Assembly (NCBI RefSeq): GCF_026210795.1
Contig: NC_089445.1
Span: forward strand, 992,001-1,056,000
Origin: Rhizophagus irregularis
Taxonomy: Eukaryota > Glomeromycota > Glomeromycetes > Glomerales > Glomeraceae
Direction of reading: 5' to 3'
Length of the DNA: 64,000 bases
The position numbers and the translations under genes are program-made. Each line of letters begins with the position of its first letter. Position 1 is the first letter of the stretch. Shown piece after piece: positions 13,271-24,569 of the stretch. Below the pieces are notes generated by a model, which saw nothing but the letters and a program-made list of their open reading frames with translations, searched no databases and was not told the DNA's origin.

Positions 13271-14933
13271 TAGTGCTCCTAACAGATCGGTTCAGACCGG
13301 ATTTAGCTTAAATCTGATCCGATCTGATTTTTATTTTAATAGATCTGATCTGATCTGAATCTGATCAGATCTGGTTCAATTTGATCTGAATCTGGTTCGG
13401 ATCCATTTGAATCTGATTTGAATCTGATCCGAATCTGGTTCGGATCTGGTCCTTGTACTAAAAAAAGGAAAGGGAACGTTAATTACGTTCCTTAAAGTAA
13501 AAAATAAAAATAAAAATAAAAAAACGAACTTACCATAGTTCGTTCTTTTAAATCCTGGTCGTTCAGCTTCGTCTCGCGTCCAGGTTTCCTAAAAATAAAA
13601 GAAAGGGAACGTTAATTACGTTCCCTTAAGTAAAAATAAAAAAAAACCTAAAAAAAAAAAACGAACTTACCATAGTAGTTCGTTCTTTTTTAAATCCTGG
13701 TCGTTAACGTCTTAACGACTTCGTTCGTTCAGGTTTCCTAAAAAAAAAGAAAGGGAACATTAATTACGTTCCCTTAAGTAAAAATAAAAAAAAAACTTAA
13801 AAAAAGAAATGAACTTACCATAGTTCGTTCTTTTTTAAATCCTGGTCGTTAATGGCTTCGTCCACGTCCAGGTTTCCTAAAAAAAGAAAGGGAACGTTAA
13901 TTACGTTCCCTTAAGTAAATTAAAAAAAAAACTTAAAAAAAGAAATGAACTTACCATAGTTCGTTCTTTTTTTAAATCCTGGTCGTTAATGGCTTCATCC
14001 ACGTCCAGGTTTCCTAAAAAAAAAGAAAGGGAACGTTAATTACGTTCCCTTAAGTAAATTAAAAAAAAAAACTTAAAAAAAGAAACGAACTTACCATAGT
14101 TCATTTTTTCTTTAAATCCTGGTCGTTAACGACTTTGTCCACGTCCAGGTTTCCTAAAAAAAAAGAAAGGGAACGTTAATTACGTTCCCTTAAGTAAAAA
14201 TAAAAAAAAAAACTTAAAAAAAGAAACGAACTTACCATAGTTCGTTCTTTTTTTAAATCCTGGTCGTTAATGGCTTCGTCCACGTCCAGGTTTCCTAAAA
14301 AAAAGAAAGGGAACGTTAATTACGTTCCCTTAAGTAAAAATAAAAAAAAAATTTAAAAAAAGAAACGAACTTACCATAGTTCGTTCTTTTTTTAAATCCT
14401 GGTCATTAATGGCTTCGTCCACGTCCAGGTTTCCTAAAAAAAAAAGAAAGGGAACGTTAATTACGTTCCCTTAAGTAAAAATAAAAAAAAAACTTAAAAA
14501 AAGAACGAACTCACCATAGGTTCGTTCTTTTTTTTTAAATCCTGGTCGTTAGGCTTCGTTCGTCCAGGCTTCCTAATAAAAAAGAAGGGAACCGTTAATT
14601 AAGTTCCCTCAAGTAAAAATAACAAAAAAAAAGAAATGAACTTACCTAGTTCATTCTTTTAAATCTTGGTCGTCCGGCGTCCGTTCGTCCAGGAAAGGGT
14701 TTTTAAAAAAAAAATGAATTTTTTAAAAAATTTAAAAAAAAAATCTGATCCGAAATCTGTTCAGATCGGATCAGATTTTCTCGTGTTTGATCTGATCTGA
14801 TCTGAATCTGATCGGATCAGATTTTTTTTTAAATCCGATCTGATCTACGGATCAAAATTTTGAAAACCGAACCGATCTAGCTCGGATCAAATCTGCAGAT
14901 CCCAGATCAGATCGGATTTTTTTCGGAGCACTA
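13271..14933. mobile_element. Nested 1.66-kb non-autonomous hAT-type element
   Basis: The ends are TAGTGCTCC and GGAGCACTA, perfect 9-bp inverted repeats. They are flanked on both sides by the 8-bp direct repeat gtttaaac (13263-13270 and 14934-14941), which fits the hAT target preference nTnnnnAn. Removing the element and one repeat restores ctggggtttaaaccccagac, the mirror of the host element's left end. Beyond the ends are runs of TCTGATC-type words (13300-13450 and 14740-14920). The middle is a tandem array (see 13472). There is no transposase ORF, so it must have been moved in trans. Confidence 0.85.
13472..14695. repeat. Nine-unit 140-bp tandem array, three hairpins per unit
   Basis: Units begin near 13472, 13605, 13753, 13890, 14029, 14169, 14309, 14450 and 14587 (spacing 133-148 bp). 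Each contains three inverted repeats in order: gggaacgttaattacgttcc, then cgaacttaccatagttcg, then cctggtcg...gtccagg. They are separated by A-rich spacers. The outer units are more diverged than the middle ones. Confidence 0.85.
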
Positions 14934-15064
14934 GTTTAAACCCCAGACTTTTGATCAGTATGGCGCTTTATAGTTTATAAAGTCCTGGTTATTTGCTTAA
15001 AATCATGTAAATCACTTCCGTTTGTTTGATGTTTGTACAACTTGAACATTTCGAACTAGCAATT

Positions 15065-15190
15065 ATTTCAGTCGGATGGTTCCCGTTTAAGAAATTTGAA
15101 ATAATTAAGTGGAAGAGGACCACAGCGAATTTGGATGATGTATTGCATATGCAGAAAGAGAGCATCGTTTTTGAAACATCTGGTTCTTCA
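15065..15190 (+). pseudogene. Remnant of kinase exon 1 (linker region)
   Basis: The bases ggttcccgtttaagaaattt, followed by gaaataattaag, align with the LEWIPFEKFEMVK coding stretch of the intact copies but carry stops. A closely related remnant lies at 17150-17250, sharing the downstream words gagcatcgtttttgaaac / gagcgtcgtttttgaaac. It is not translatable. Confidence 0.5.
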
Positions 15191-15849
15191 TTGATAATAT
15201 AAAAAATTATACATCTTATCAACTTTTTATTCGCAAATTTTTGTTTATACTGAAAACTAGCAACTTAATTTGTTATAGTATTTGTATACAATAAATCTTA
15301 GCCACAGCTACATTACTCTTAATATCATCATCATCAAAAACTTACACTTTATCAACATGAATACTTGATTTTTATAGTATATTAATTCCAGCTTTTTTTT
15401 TTTTTTGAAACGTTGAAAGAACCAGTTTCAAAAAGCGACTTAATTTGTGAATTTAATAGAGATCATTTAAATGATGATAGGAAACAAAAAAAAAAGACAC
15501 ATTTTTCCTGCCAAAGAAATGAATCCTTTTTAGGTTTTATCATATTGTAAATTGATCAATCCTCCTTTATTTGTATTTGATAGGCTATCAAAGAAAACAA
15601 ACAATGAAACGAATATCAGTGTAACTCCCTATTGTAAGGAAAAAAAAAAATTCTAAAAGCGAAAAGAAAAGTGAATTGAAATAACGTTTCAACAATTTAT
15701 TTTTTAATTCAGTACAATATTGTTAGTATATCGTTCGTTTATATCATTCATGATAGAAAAGCTTTTGAATTAAACAAAGCGAAAAATGAAAATAAATAAA
15801 TAAGAAAAAATATTAGAACGGATTCGAATTAAGATGAAATCATTCAAGA
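15191..15849. other. AT-rich spacer with kinase 5'-flank fragment
   Basis: No gene is seen. The stretch 15690-15840 (acaaagcgaaaaatgaaaat, cggattcgaattaagatgaa) matches the upstream flank of the broken copy at 55610 (54900-55000). Here it is joined directly to mid-exon-2 sequence, showing a deletion of everything between. Confidence 0.5.
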
Positions 15850-16579
15850 TAATAATAATTCAGGTCAGATATATGGAGTTTTACCATATATTGCGCTGGA
15901 AGTCATACGTGGCAAAAATTCCTGTTTCTGACATTTATTCGAAAAAGACCTTGGTATGATAGAGCGCATGATCATTATTCAGCAAAAAGCATTTGTGATG
16001 TGCCGTGCGAGAAAAGCTGCCACCTTTTCCACAAGTGACATTAAGTTAAATTAAATAAAAATAAGAACGTTATTAAATAAAATACGTTGCTTGGTTTATT
16101 ATTACATAAAAATATACGAATTTTGGGTTAAAATAATTACATTGTGATTAACGTAAGAACTCCTTTAAAAGTTACTCCTTATATAACTAATTTAAGGGTA
16201 CTTATTTTAGGGTTATTAACTTATAATCCTTTAATGTTATGTTCTACATCATGTGATCATTAATCACTTCAATACTGCGCCACATATTACGAGGTGGGTT
16301 AATATTGTCACTTAATTTACTACTTTTATATTATGATAAAATTATGGCAAAATTTTATGCAGAATTAATGCAACAATGCTGGGACAATCAGGAAACTGAC
16401 AAACTGCATCTTATCTATATAAAAAATTAAATTGGATTAATTTAAATTTAATTCGAAATAATTTGATGATTATTACATTTCTGAAGAAAAAAGATTTCTC
16501 ATTGGCTAAAACATATACTCATCCGAAAATTCATCACGATATTATACAAGTAGACTTTTGTATTTTCCTGAATTATTAA
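15850..16579 (+). pseudogene. Kinase exon 2 pseudogene split by an insertion
   Basis: The homology starts at NSGQIYGVLPYIA (15850) and runs through the IRG-like and SDIYS regions with a deletion before RPWYDRAHDHYSAKSICD. It stops at 16000. It resumes at 16348 with KFYAELMQQCWDN and runs with several frameshifts to the tail motif TSRLLYFPELL near 16578. The gap is filled by the repeat at 16001-16347. Exon 1 and the N-lobe are missing. Confidence 0.8.
16001..16347 (+). mobile_element. Dispersed repeat inserted in a kinase pseudogene
   Basis: It starts tgccgtgcgagaaaagctgc, then caccttttccac. Up to about 16308 it matches the reverse complement of 33906-34365, with shared landmarks gcttggtttattattacata, gttactccttatataactaa and cacatattacgaggtgggtt. 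The insertion replaces about 30 bp of kinase sequence. No inverted ends or target duplication are evident, so the class is unknown. Confidence 0.65.
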
Positions 16580-18035
16580 AATATAATTATTAATCAAAAA
16601 GATTCATTTGTAAATATTAATTTATTATTTAAATTTTTATTTAGTTAATAGAATTTAAATTACAAATGTTTTCTCTTCTCATTTTCTCTTTCGTTCGTCA
16701 TTCTTTTCAATAAATTTAATAATTATTTATTTCACCTTTTCCATAAATTAAATCAAATAATAAAATATTTATTATTAACTAATCTTTGTTGATTTTTAAC
16801 GTTCAATTCTTTATTTTGATTTGTACTCGTTGTGCTCCTTTATCTGTTATTGGTAGAATCATTTTGTCATTTTTAGGGCGTTTTCCAACTTCCAAGTAAT
16901 ATAAAATACCAAAAAAAGGATTTATTAAAACCTAGAAATAATTTAAAACAATCAATTTAATAAATTAATATACTGTATGTAAGAACTTCTTTTTCAGGTT
17001 AAAAATATATTCATTGTATGATCTCTAAATGGAATAAAATTTATCCTTAAAAAAAAATGTGGGAAGTCTAATCCTTTTTTGGATCATTTGTACAAAGAAA
17101 TTGTTGAACTACTTCCATGAAGAAAATTTTTGGTTTCAAAACTAGTAATTATTTGGAATGGACTCCCGTTTATGAAATTTGAAACAATTAAGTATAATGA
17201 TAATCAGGTGATGGAACGCAGGAAGTCAGCTTCAAAGAGCGTCGTTTTTGAAACGTCTTTATAAACCGCTAATTAATAATTTAAAAATGTTATACAGTTG
17301 AATAATTATAATCGTAAATATTTATGTTTTCATTTATGTTTTCCTTTTTTTTATTGTATAAAATTAAGTTTATATTCAAATATTAATCATTGTTTATCTA
17401 TTGTAAACTAATATCTTCACGTGCCGGACGGACCTAGATATTCACTATATATATGCTTAACGAAATTTAGAGAATTTGGCGAAAATGCAGATGTAAGACT
17501 AAGTAATCAACTACTTAATGAATTTATTCTGTCATACACAAATTTATGAATAAATAAAATAAACAATACCAGATTGGCCATCAGAACTGGTAATTATTAT
17601 ATTATTGTACGGAACAACTTTTCCGTTCTTTTATGTCATTTATCGTTAAGGGGTTAAAATGGTGTAAATATAAAAACATCCGTCGGAATATAATACCTCC
17701 ATTCCGAATTTTCATACAAAATACATTCTATCTATTAAGCACATAATATTAATATTTTGTGATGGTAAAAGACTTCAAATCCAGATGATATACCGATAAT
17801 GTCGAAAAGCCAGAAATCATCCACCCTTTCTTATTTTTAAGGTAAATGTATTACAAATAAATAAATAAATAAATAAATAAATAAACAATTTTATAATAAT
17901 ATAAATAGGAAAAGATATTCTTCCATAAAATTAAATTTGTTCATACCTTTCTTGGAATGATATATACCTGAAATATTCTAACGTTTTTGGAATACTAATT
18001 AGGTTAGATTGTTGGAATTTTATTTTAGTTTGTAC
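16580..18035. other. Kinase 3' flank and duplicated spacer with exon 1 remnant
   Basis: It contains the kinase 3' flank, the recurrent module (about 16835-16890), an exon 1 remnant (17049-17250) and a spacer. The spacer words ttggcgaaaatgcagatgta and gtacggaacaacttttccgt recur at 27570-27760 and, diverged, at 41650-41800. A (AAAT)n-type microsatellite lies near 17857-17885. No functional gene is seen. Confidence 0.5.
17049..17250 (+). pseudogene. Remnant of kinase exon 1
   Basis: Starts with CGKSNPFLDH-like sequence (decayed Cys4 start). It then has NYLEWTPVYEI-like sequence corresponding to the LEWIPFEKFE linker, but with frameshifts and stops. The related first part recurs at 27297-27335. 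Confidence 0.5.
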
Positions 18036-18325
18036 ATATTTGTGACGGTAAGAGACTTGAAATTCTGATGGATACACAAAATTTTATGCAGAATTAATGA
18101 CAATGATGTTGGGACAATGAATCAGAAAAACCTTCTTACTTGAATGAAAAATTGGGGGAATGGATTACTTTAATATGTGATGATACAAATCCTTTAGAGA
18201 TTTCAGATGAAAGTTCTGTTGCTGAAGAGAAAAGATGGAAAATGATTTCACAATTACCTAAAAAATACATCCATCCAGAAAAACATCCTGATGCTTATTA
18301 TATACATATATACAAGTAAACTTCT
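18036..18325 (+). pseudogene. Kinase exon 2 C-terminal remnant, tail type B
   Basis: Reads ICDGKRLEI, then after small indels the tail YLNEKLGEWITL...ISDESSVAEEKRWKMISQLPKKY, ending in a frameshifted YYTS motif. This tail type is otherwise found intact only in copy 7 (48840-49083) and, decayed, at 26500-26650. The upstream kinase body is absent. Confidence 0.7.
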
Positions 18326-19753
18326 ATATATTAGAAAAAAATGACCAAAATGCTTCTTTTTTTAGTAGTTGAGCCATAGAATATTTCGACGGAAAATATT
18401 AACTGTTATTACATTATATAACCAACCAATAAAAATGAAGAAATAGGCGAAACACGTCATATTCCGATAAAAATTTTAATTTATTTTCATTTTTATTTTA
18501 GATGAACATAAAGTTTTAAAAATATTCAACAATAGCAGATAATATATATAGTATCTGTAATAGAGTGTATAAGCTCGACAACAAACTAACACCAACAAAG
18601 ATTCATTTTTGTGTGAAGTAAATTTAAGAAGCGTAAACAGTTACTATTTCCTAAATCGTAAAACAAGCAACCTGTGATAAACTTGCAATGTAACAATTGT
18701 AACATGTACTACTTACTGTATTTATTTATTAAATTACCGGAATTTGTATTTATTGTTTGATTTTGGTCACCTGTCCCGGCTGTCCCCTTGATCGCCACTG
18801 TCGATCGTGCAGATGACAAGAATAGTGTAAACCATTTTATAATGATAAAGATTTTTTTTTTTTTTGTCTCAATATATAATCTTGTCGCAAAACGCTAACA
18901 TCAACAAAAAAGAGATAGACCATCTTACTATTTTAATCTATCAAAGAATTCCAATCTTCCGATCTTTTGGTTATATATGTATACGTATGATCGGTATAGA
19001 ATCTAGTTATTATTCCTTTTTGGATCAAATCTTATCACATGAAAGTCATGAAATATTATGAAATTGGTAACGTAAGAAAGTCATTAAAACCAATTAATTG
19101 ATAAACATTAAATCAATTATTAATTGACCAATTAGTATGTAATAACTGCGTAAAAATTGATATTTTTTAATATTCCGTAAATTAATAAAACGATACTATG
19201 TCATATTTCCATATCTAAAAATAAAATTTAATTATTAGAATGTTTATTAAATTCGGTTAATAATGAATTTTTCAGAATTCAAAATTAACCATACTAGCAT
19301 TTATTTAAAACTTTAATTATAAATATTTATTTTTATTTTTATTAAACAGTAATAGTTAGCATATACAAGAATTTATAAACTAATTAAAAATATTTATATA
19401 CATTCATCTCTCTAGTTTATCTATATTCAGTAAAGATGAGATAGGGGCAACTACTTCGGAAAATATTAAGGCATATTACATGTCCAAACTGCTGATTTAA
19501 CCATTCTTCATTATGATGTGAGTACCGAATTTAAATTTCCTTAAAAGTATCATTTAGAGTTTTTATACTTATTAGCTGAGACATATAAAAGACAGCTTTT
19601 TTTTTTCGATGTATTTTTCTAAAACTACAAAAAAAAAATAGTATCTACACATAATTCTTTTTATTATAAGAGATTTTTTTTTTTGCAAGATTAAATCATA
19701 TAAAATAATTTAACAATATTTTATAATCATATTATAGTAAGTTTACAGATATA
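18326..19753. other. Spacer, duplicated at 28350-29293
   Basis: No gene is supported. Large parts match 28360-29290, including the stretch ending just before copy 5 (acaaaaaaaaaatagtatctacacataattc and similar). This indicates that remnant, spacer and kinase gene were duplicated together as a unit. The 65-codon ORF near 18864 is not conserved as protein. Confidence 0.5.
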
Positions 19754-21165
19754 ATGGAATTTACAGATATAATGATGGAAGAGGACGGCTATCAAGGACA
19801 TAAATTTATTCCGAAAGAGTTAAAGGACTGTCCCGAATGCGGAAAACCTAGAATCTCTTTCGGATGGTGCAAGGATTGTGAAACTAATTCCATGAAGGAA
19901 AACTTTCTTTATTGGACATCTGAGAATAAAGAGATTGATGAATTAATTCGCCATACTCAACTTAATGCCTCTCAAACTTGTGATTATTTGGAATGGATCC
20001 CGTTCGAGAAATTTGAAATGCTCAAATATATTGGCAGTGGTGGATTTAGTAGTGTCTATTCTGCACTTTGGTTGGAAGGACCTAGATGGAATTGGGATGA
20101 TGATGCGCAAGAATGGACTCGAGCTGGACCCACTTATGTTGCTTTAAGACGTCTGGACAACTCGTTAAATATCTCAAGCTCTTACATTGATCAGGTATTA
20201 TTTATGTTTAACAATTCAAAAAGAATCATACCAGCCGTAACGATGAATGCTAATAAAAAACAACAATAATAATATACCCTTGTTTAGCGTCTCGTCATTT
20301 GGTAAAAAAGAAAATTTTCACAAAAAAATTAACATTTATAATAATTTTATCTGTTTCTATAAAAAATATACAATTTAATTTTATTTTCTCCACTTTAGAT
20401 TAAAACATATCACAATTGTTTACAATCTGCATCGTTAGCCGAAATATTTGGAATTACAAAAGACCCAACTTCCATTTATATGATCGTTATGAAATATTAT
20501 GAAAATGGCAACTTATATCAATATCTTGATCGTTCAAATGGAATCCTTTCTTGGAGAGATATGATTGATATGTTGTGGGGAATAGTTAGAGGTCTTGAAA
20601 GAATTCATGCTGAAGGTAAAGTTCATAAGAATCTACACGGAGGAAATTTACTTATTGAGGATGAAAAAATCTCAACAGACGCTCGTATTATCATGAAAAT
20701 AATAATAATTCAGGTCAGATATATGGAGTTTTACCATATATTGCGCCGGAAGTCTTACGTGGTGAAAATTATACACCTGCTTCTGACATTTATTCTTTGG
20801 GCATTATTATGAATACTCTTGCAACTGAAAAGAGACCTTGGTATAATAGAGAACACGATTATAGTTTGGCAAAAGATATATGTAATGGGTTAAGACCTGC
20901 AATTCCAGATGATATTCCAGAATTTTATGCAGATTTAATGCAACAATGTTGGAGCAATGAACCAGAGAATCGTCCAACTGCGTCTCTTATATATAAAAGA
21001 TTAAGTTGGAACAATTTATTTTGTGATTATGATTATTATGATGAAAAAAAAAGATATAGAATACATCCTCATCCGAAAATACATCCAGAAGCATATTATA
21101 CAAGTAGGCTTTTGTATTTTCCCGAATTATCAAATATGATCATTAATCAAATAGGTTTATCATAA
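19754..21165 (+). pseudogene. Kinase-like copy 3, frameshifted by a 31-bp deletion
   Basis: Exon 1 (19754-20194), the 204-nt intron and the start of exon 2 (from 20399) are intact and nearly identical to copy 2, including VALRRL. Exon 2 reads in frame to VHKNLHGGNLLIEDEKISTDARI. There about 31 bp are missing relative to copy 4, removing the DVG motif and shifting the frame. The deleted stretch is bounded by TATTA on both sides in copy 4, suggesting a microhomology deletion. The rest (NSGQIYGVLPYIAPEVLRG to the stop at 21165, tail type C with YDYYDEKKR) continues open in another frame. Alternative starts at 19772 and 19775 match other copies better. Confidence 0.85.
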
Positions 21166-21183
21166 ATACTGTAATTATTTATT

Positions 21184-21590
21184 TGTACCGCTTCCGACAT
21201 ATTTTCATTTGGTATTATCATGAATACTCTTGCTTGCAACTGGGCAAAGATCTTGGTATAATGAAGCACATGATATTAATTTAGCAAAAAACATTTGTGA
21301 TGGCAAGAGACTTGAAATTCCGGAGGATACACCAAAATTTTATGCAGTTTTAATGCAACAATGTTGGAGAAATGAACCAGAAAACCGCCCAACTGTATCT
21401 CTTATATACAAAAGACTAAGTTAGAACAATTTATTTTGTGATTATGATTATCATGATAAAAAAAAAAAGATATAAAATACATACTTATCCGAAAATACAT
21501 CCAGAAGCATATTATACAAGTAGTCTTTTGTATTTTTCCGAATTATCAAACATGATCATTAATCAAATAGGTTTATCATTAATACTGTAA
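21184..21590 (+). pseudogene. Tandem partial copy of kinase exon 2 3' half
   Basis: Begins at TASDIFSFGIIMNTL, carries a 4-bp CTTG duplication that shifts the frame, then reads through YNEAHDINLAKNICDGKRLEI to a premature stop after YKRLS. A decayed type C tail follows, with the same AYYTS-like end. It lies immediately after the copy 3 pseudogene and repeats its last third. Confidence 0.8.
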
Positions 21591-24569
21591 TTATTATTAT
21601 TTATTTGTAACTAACACAACTTTCTATTTAGTTATAAGTCATAAAGGATTTTTCCTTTTTTCCCGTACATTTCTCTTATTTTCTTCTTTTCATCCTCTTT
21701 TTTTATTTTTTTACTTAATTGAATGAGAAATTTTACTCTTCAATAAATTTAAATCTACCCAAGTTAAATTAAATATGACAGAATATTATTAATTAATAAA
21801 GAATTTGTTTAGTCATGGTTAATCAAACTAGTTTGATTTTAGCATATATATGTATGATGTGTATATACTGTATATATATATAACTAAATATTATATGCTC
21901 TTAAAAATTATTAATTTTACGAGACTTTTTGCGACACATAAGCTAGACTTTTCGTATAAATCTATGGAATCAACAATGGAAATCCGTCCATCCTTTGTTT
22001 GCCAAAACTCGTTAGTTTTCCCGTCATTTTTAGGCGTTTTTAACGTAATACAAATGAGGAATTTCATTTAATTAACCTAAGCGTAAATATTTTCAGTTAT
22101 AACGCGCTTATCAATAGTATAATCATTAAGAAATTGAGTTTATTAGAACAGTTAAAAGAATATCCAGAATGTACCAAGGTTCACAAGATTAAGTTATATT
22201 GGATGATCAATTTTTAGTTACTTATAAACCTATAAGTCAATTTGAAAATAGCATTGAAACAAGTTCATATCCGAAACTAACTTCATACATGAATAAGTTA
22301 ATTATTTCGAATGCCTAACTTAGATAACAGGTTTTAGAACAATAAGAGTTGATTACATGATAAACCGGTAGTTTTCATTTTTATTTATTTTTGTTCGTGT
22401 CTATTAATGTACCAAATATGTTCAGTTAATTAAAATAATATATTTAGTTTGTTGTCATTGAGAAAAATAAAATGCATTGCCAATAACCTGATGTCTATTG
22501 TGACTAGGGAGAATATCATTTTAAGTTGATTACTTGATCTAGTATTAAGAAATAAGAAGATTATATATTTATCATGTTAACCGATGCATGCAATTAGACA
22601 AAAAAGTTATATTATATACTATATAGTAATAACGTGCTTCTTGTAAAAAAAAACTTTAATAAACTTACTTTTAACTCACAAAATTACGTTTAGGGATATA
22701 TTTTCGCCCGCCCTGCAAGTTTACTTAGAACGACAAAATCTGTTTTATATGTAAATTTTTGACATACGTGATTTTTTTAAAAACATCATGCATCACATAC
22801 ATCAAACAGTACAGTCAGACCTCCATAATTCCACACCTCTTGGGACCATATGCATATGCATAATTTCAAAATAGTGCATTTAGAGAGGCTGTGCATTTAT
22901 AGAGGTAAAATAATTAGAGATCATATAAGCTTGGGACCGAATCAGGAAGGTGCATTTAGAGAGGGTATACATAGTAGTGAGTGCAATTATGAAAATGTGT
23001 TTTTTTAATGACAACGGAGAATTTTTATATTTGTGCTCACGTGCAGTAAATGTCATCAGGAGATTAAATTGTGCGATTATATGCGTAGATTTATCAAATA
23101 TGTGTAATATCGAAAATCTACACCTTAAAAAAGAGTGTAAATACTCAATTATGTGTAATTTACACCTTAAAACATAGTTTCAGTAATCTTCATTTTAAAA
23201 GTTTACATAAAATCACATAAATAGGTATTCTCAGTATTTTGCAATTTTAAAAAAAAAGCGTGAATACACAATTTCATGTAGTTTACACATGAAATCATAG
23301 TTTCAGTAATTTTAATTGTCAAGAGTTTACATAAATGGGTATTTTAAGTAATTTACACTTCAAAAAATTGTGTAAATACACAATTTTGAGTAATTTACAT
23401 TTAAATATATTGGTCAAAATACTCTTAGTATTTTGTATTTTAAAAAATTATATATATCTTATATAAATAGAAAATTTCGGCAATTTACACCTTAAAAAAT
23501 TGTGTAAATACACGATTTTATGTAATTTAAACCTAATTTTTATAAAATATAATATGTAAAATTTATAGTGGTTAGGTCGTGAGCTATGGTATATTAGTGA
23601 TAAGGTATTCGGTTCGGTTCTCAAGGTATGTAAAATAAATTGAAATTAATTTTATTAAAAAATATGGATTAAAAAAATGCGAGAATTTTCATTATTAAAT
23701 AATATTCGCAAATTTGCAGCTTCGTATATACCCGTCAATCAATCCGTCATAGGTGTGATTCAACGTGTTGTTTTATATGTCGCAAATTTACACTATTTAA
23801 ACTCCTGATGGTCTATTTTATAGGGTTACACATTACATCACATTACATATATGCACATGCTAGATCATTACTATTCTAATTATATTATTGTATATCTTGT
23901 ATATCTTAATTATAATCAACAACTAAATTAAAGCTTAGAGTTTTTTCTATTATCGATCGTGTTCTTTACTGAATGTTATATAATGTAAATCTTCCCTTTT
24001 TCTTATTTCTAAATAAATATAATAACTTTGTTAAAAAAAAAAGAGTTTTTTTCTCCGATATGGCCGGTATGGTAACAAATAAGCTTTGCGTTTCGGAAAA
24101 TCTTGCTTTATCCCTTTTTAGTTAGTGCTTAATAAATTTAATACTTTTATAAACAAAGTTTCATTTATTATAAAATAGTACTGAAGCATTTTGATAAGTA
24201 TAAAAAGATACAAAATTCTTGATAAATTTTTTAAAGAGTACCTTAAAATTACAAACAATTTATAATTTCTTTTCGGCCTAAAAGAATATTTACTAATAAG
24301 TATAAATTCTTGATAAATTTTTTTAAAGAATATCTTAAATTACAAACAATTTATATCTATTTCAATTTCTTTTCGGCCTAAAAGAACTTCTTGTAAGAAA
24401 AAATTCAAAATTTATTATTAATTTTAATATATTTATTAGAATATTTTTTTTTAAAGATAATTTTTTTAATTTTTTTTTGATTTATCTAAATAATTATATA
24501 TAAATATAGTAAGAAAACATTTTAAAACTTGCAAACAAATATTTTTATAATACAGGGCCATATCTCAAG
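21591..24569. other. Intergenic region with pogo-like end and hairpin repeats
   Basis: It holds the kinase 3' flank and module (about 21985-22045). A block at 22645-22795 is shared with 7155-7320 and 41240-41365. About 1 kb (22815-23830) has no counterpart at the 7.3-kb locus and starts acagtcagacctccataatt, resembling a pogo/Tc1-mariner-type end. It includes the hairpin repeat at 23100-23540. A possible promoter of copy 4 lies in the last 200 bases. No gene is supported; the 75-codon ORF at 22950 is low-complexity. Confidence 0.5.
23100..23540. repeat. Degenerate repeats built on a TGTGTAAATACACA palindrome
   Basis: Several units contain aaaattgtgtaaatacacaa or close variants, followed by tttatgtaatttacacctt. 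The core can fold into a hairpin. About five diverged units of 70-100 bp are visible. Confidence 0.6.

Larger units (their letters stand above)
11174..14966. mobile_element. Inverted-repeat element with subrepeated ends, split by a nested hAT element
   Basis: The left end starts gcgccatgctgttcaaaagt, then ctggggtttaaacccc. The reverse complement is found at 14934-14966, continuing at 12959-13270 once the nested element (13271-14933) is removed. Each inverted end is about 330 bp and is built from degenerate units of the form GGATTNNATCCATATTTNATCCC. The core (about 11600-12950) has no ORF that I can support. It does hold a palindromic stretch of AATTCCRGC-like words near 11760-11860. Target duplication at the outer ends is unclear. 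No transposase is seen, so it is non-autonomous or decayed. Confidence 0.75.

Noticed and set aside
13472-14695. CRISPR-like array of regularly spaced units
   Set aside because: The whole unit repeats, spacers are not unique, and the context is a eukaryotic hAT element.
23565-23640. Possible tRNA-derived sequence (ggttcggttctc as B box)
   Set aside because: No T-arm stem and wrong box spacing.
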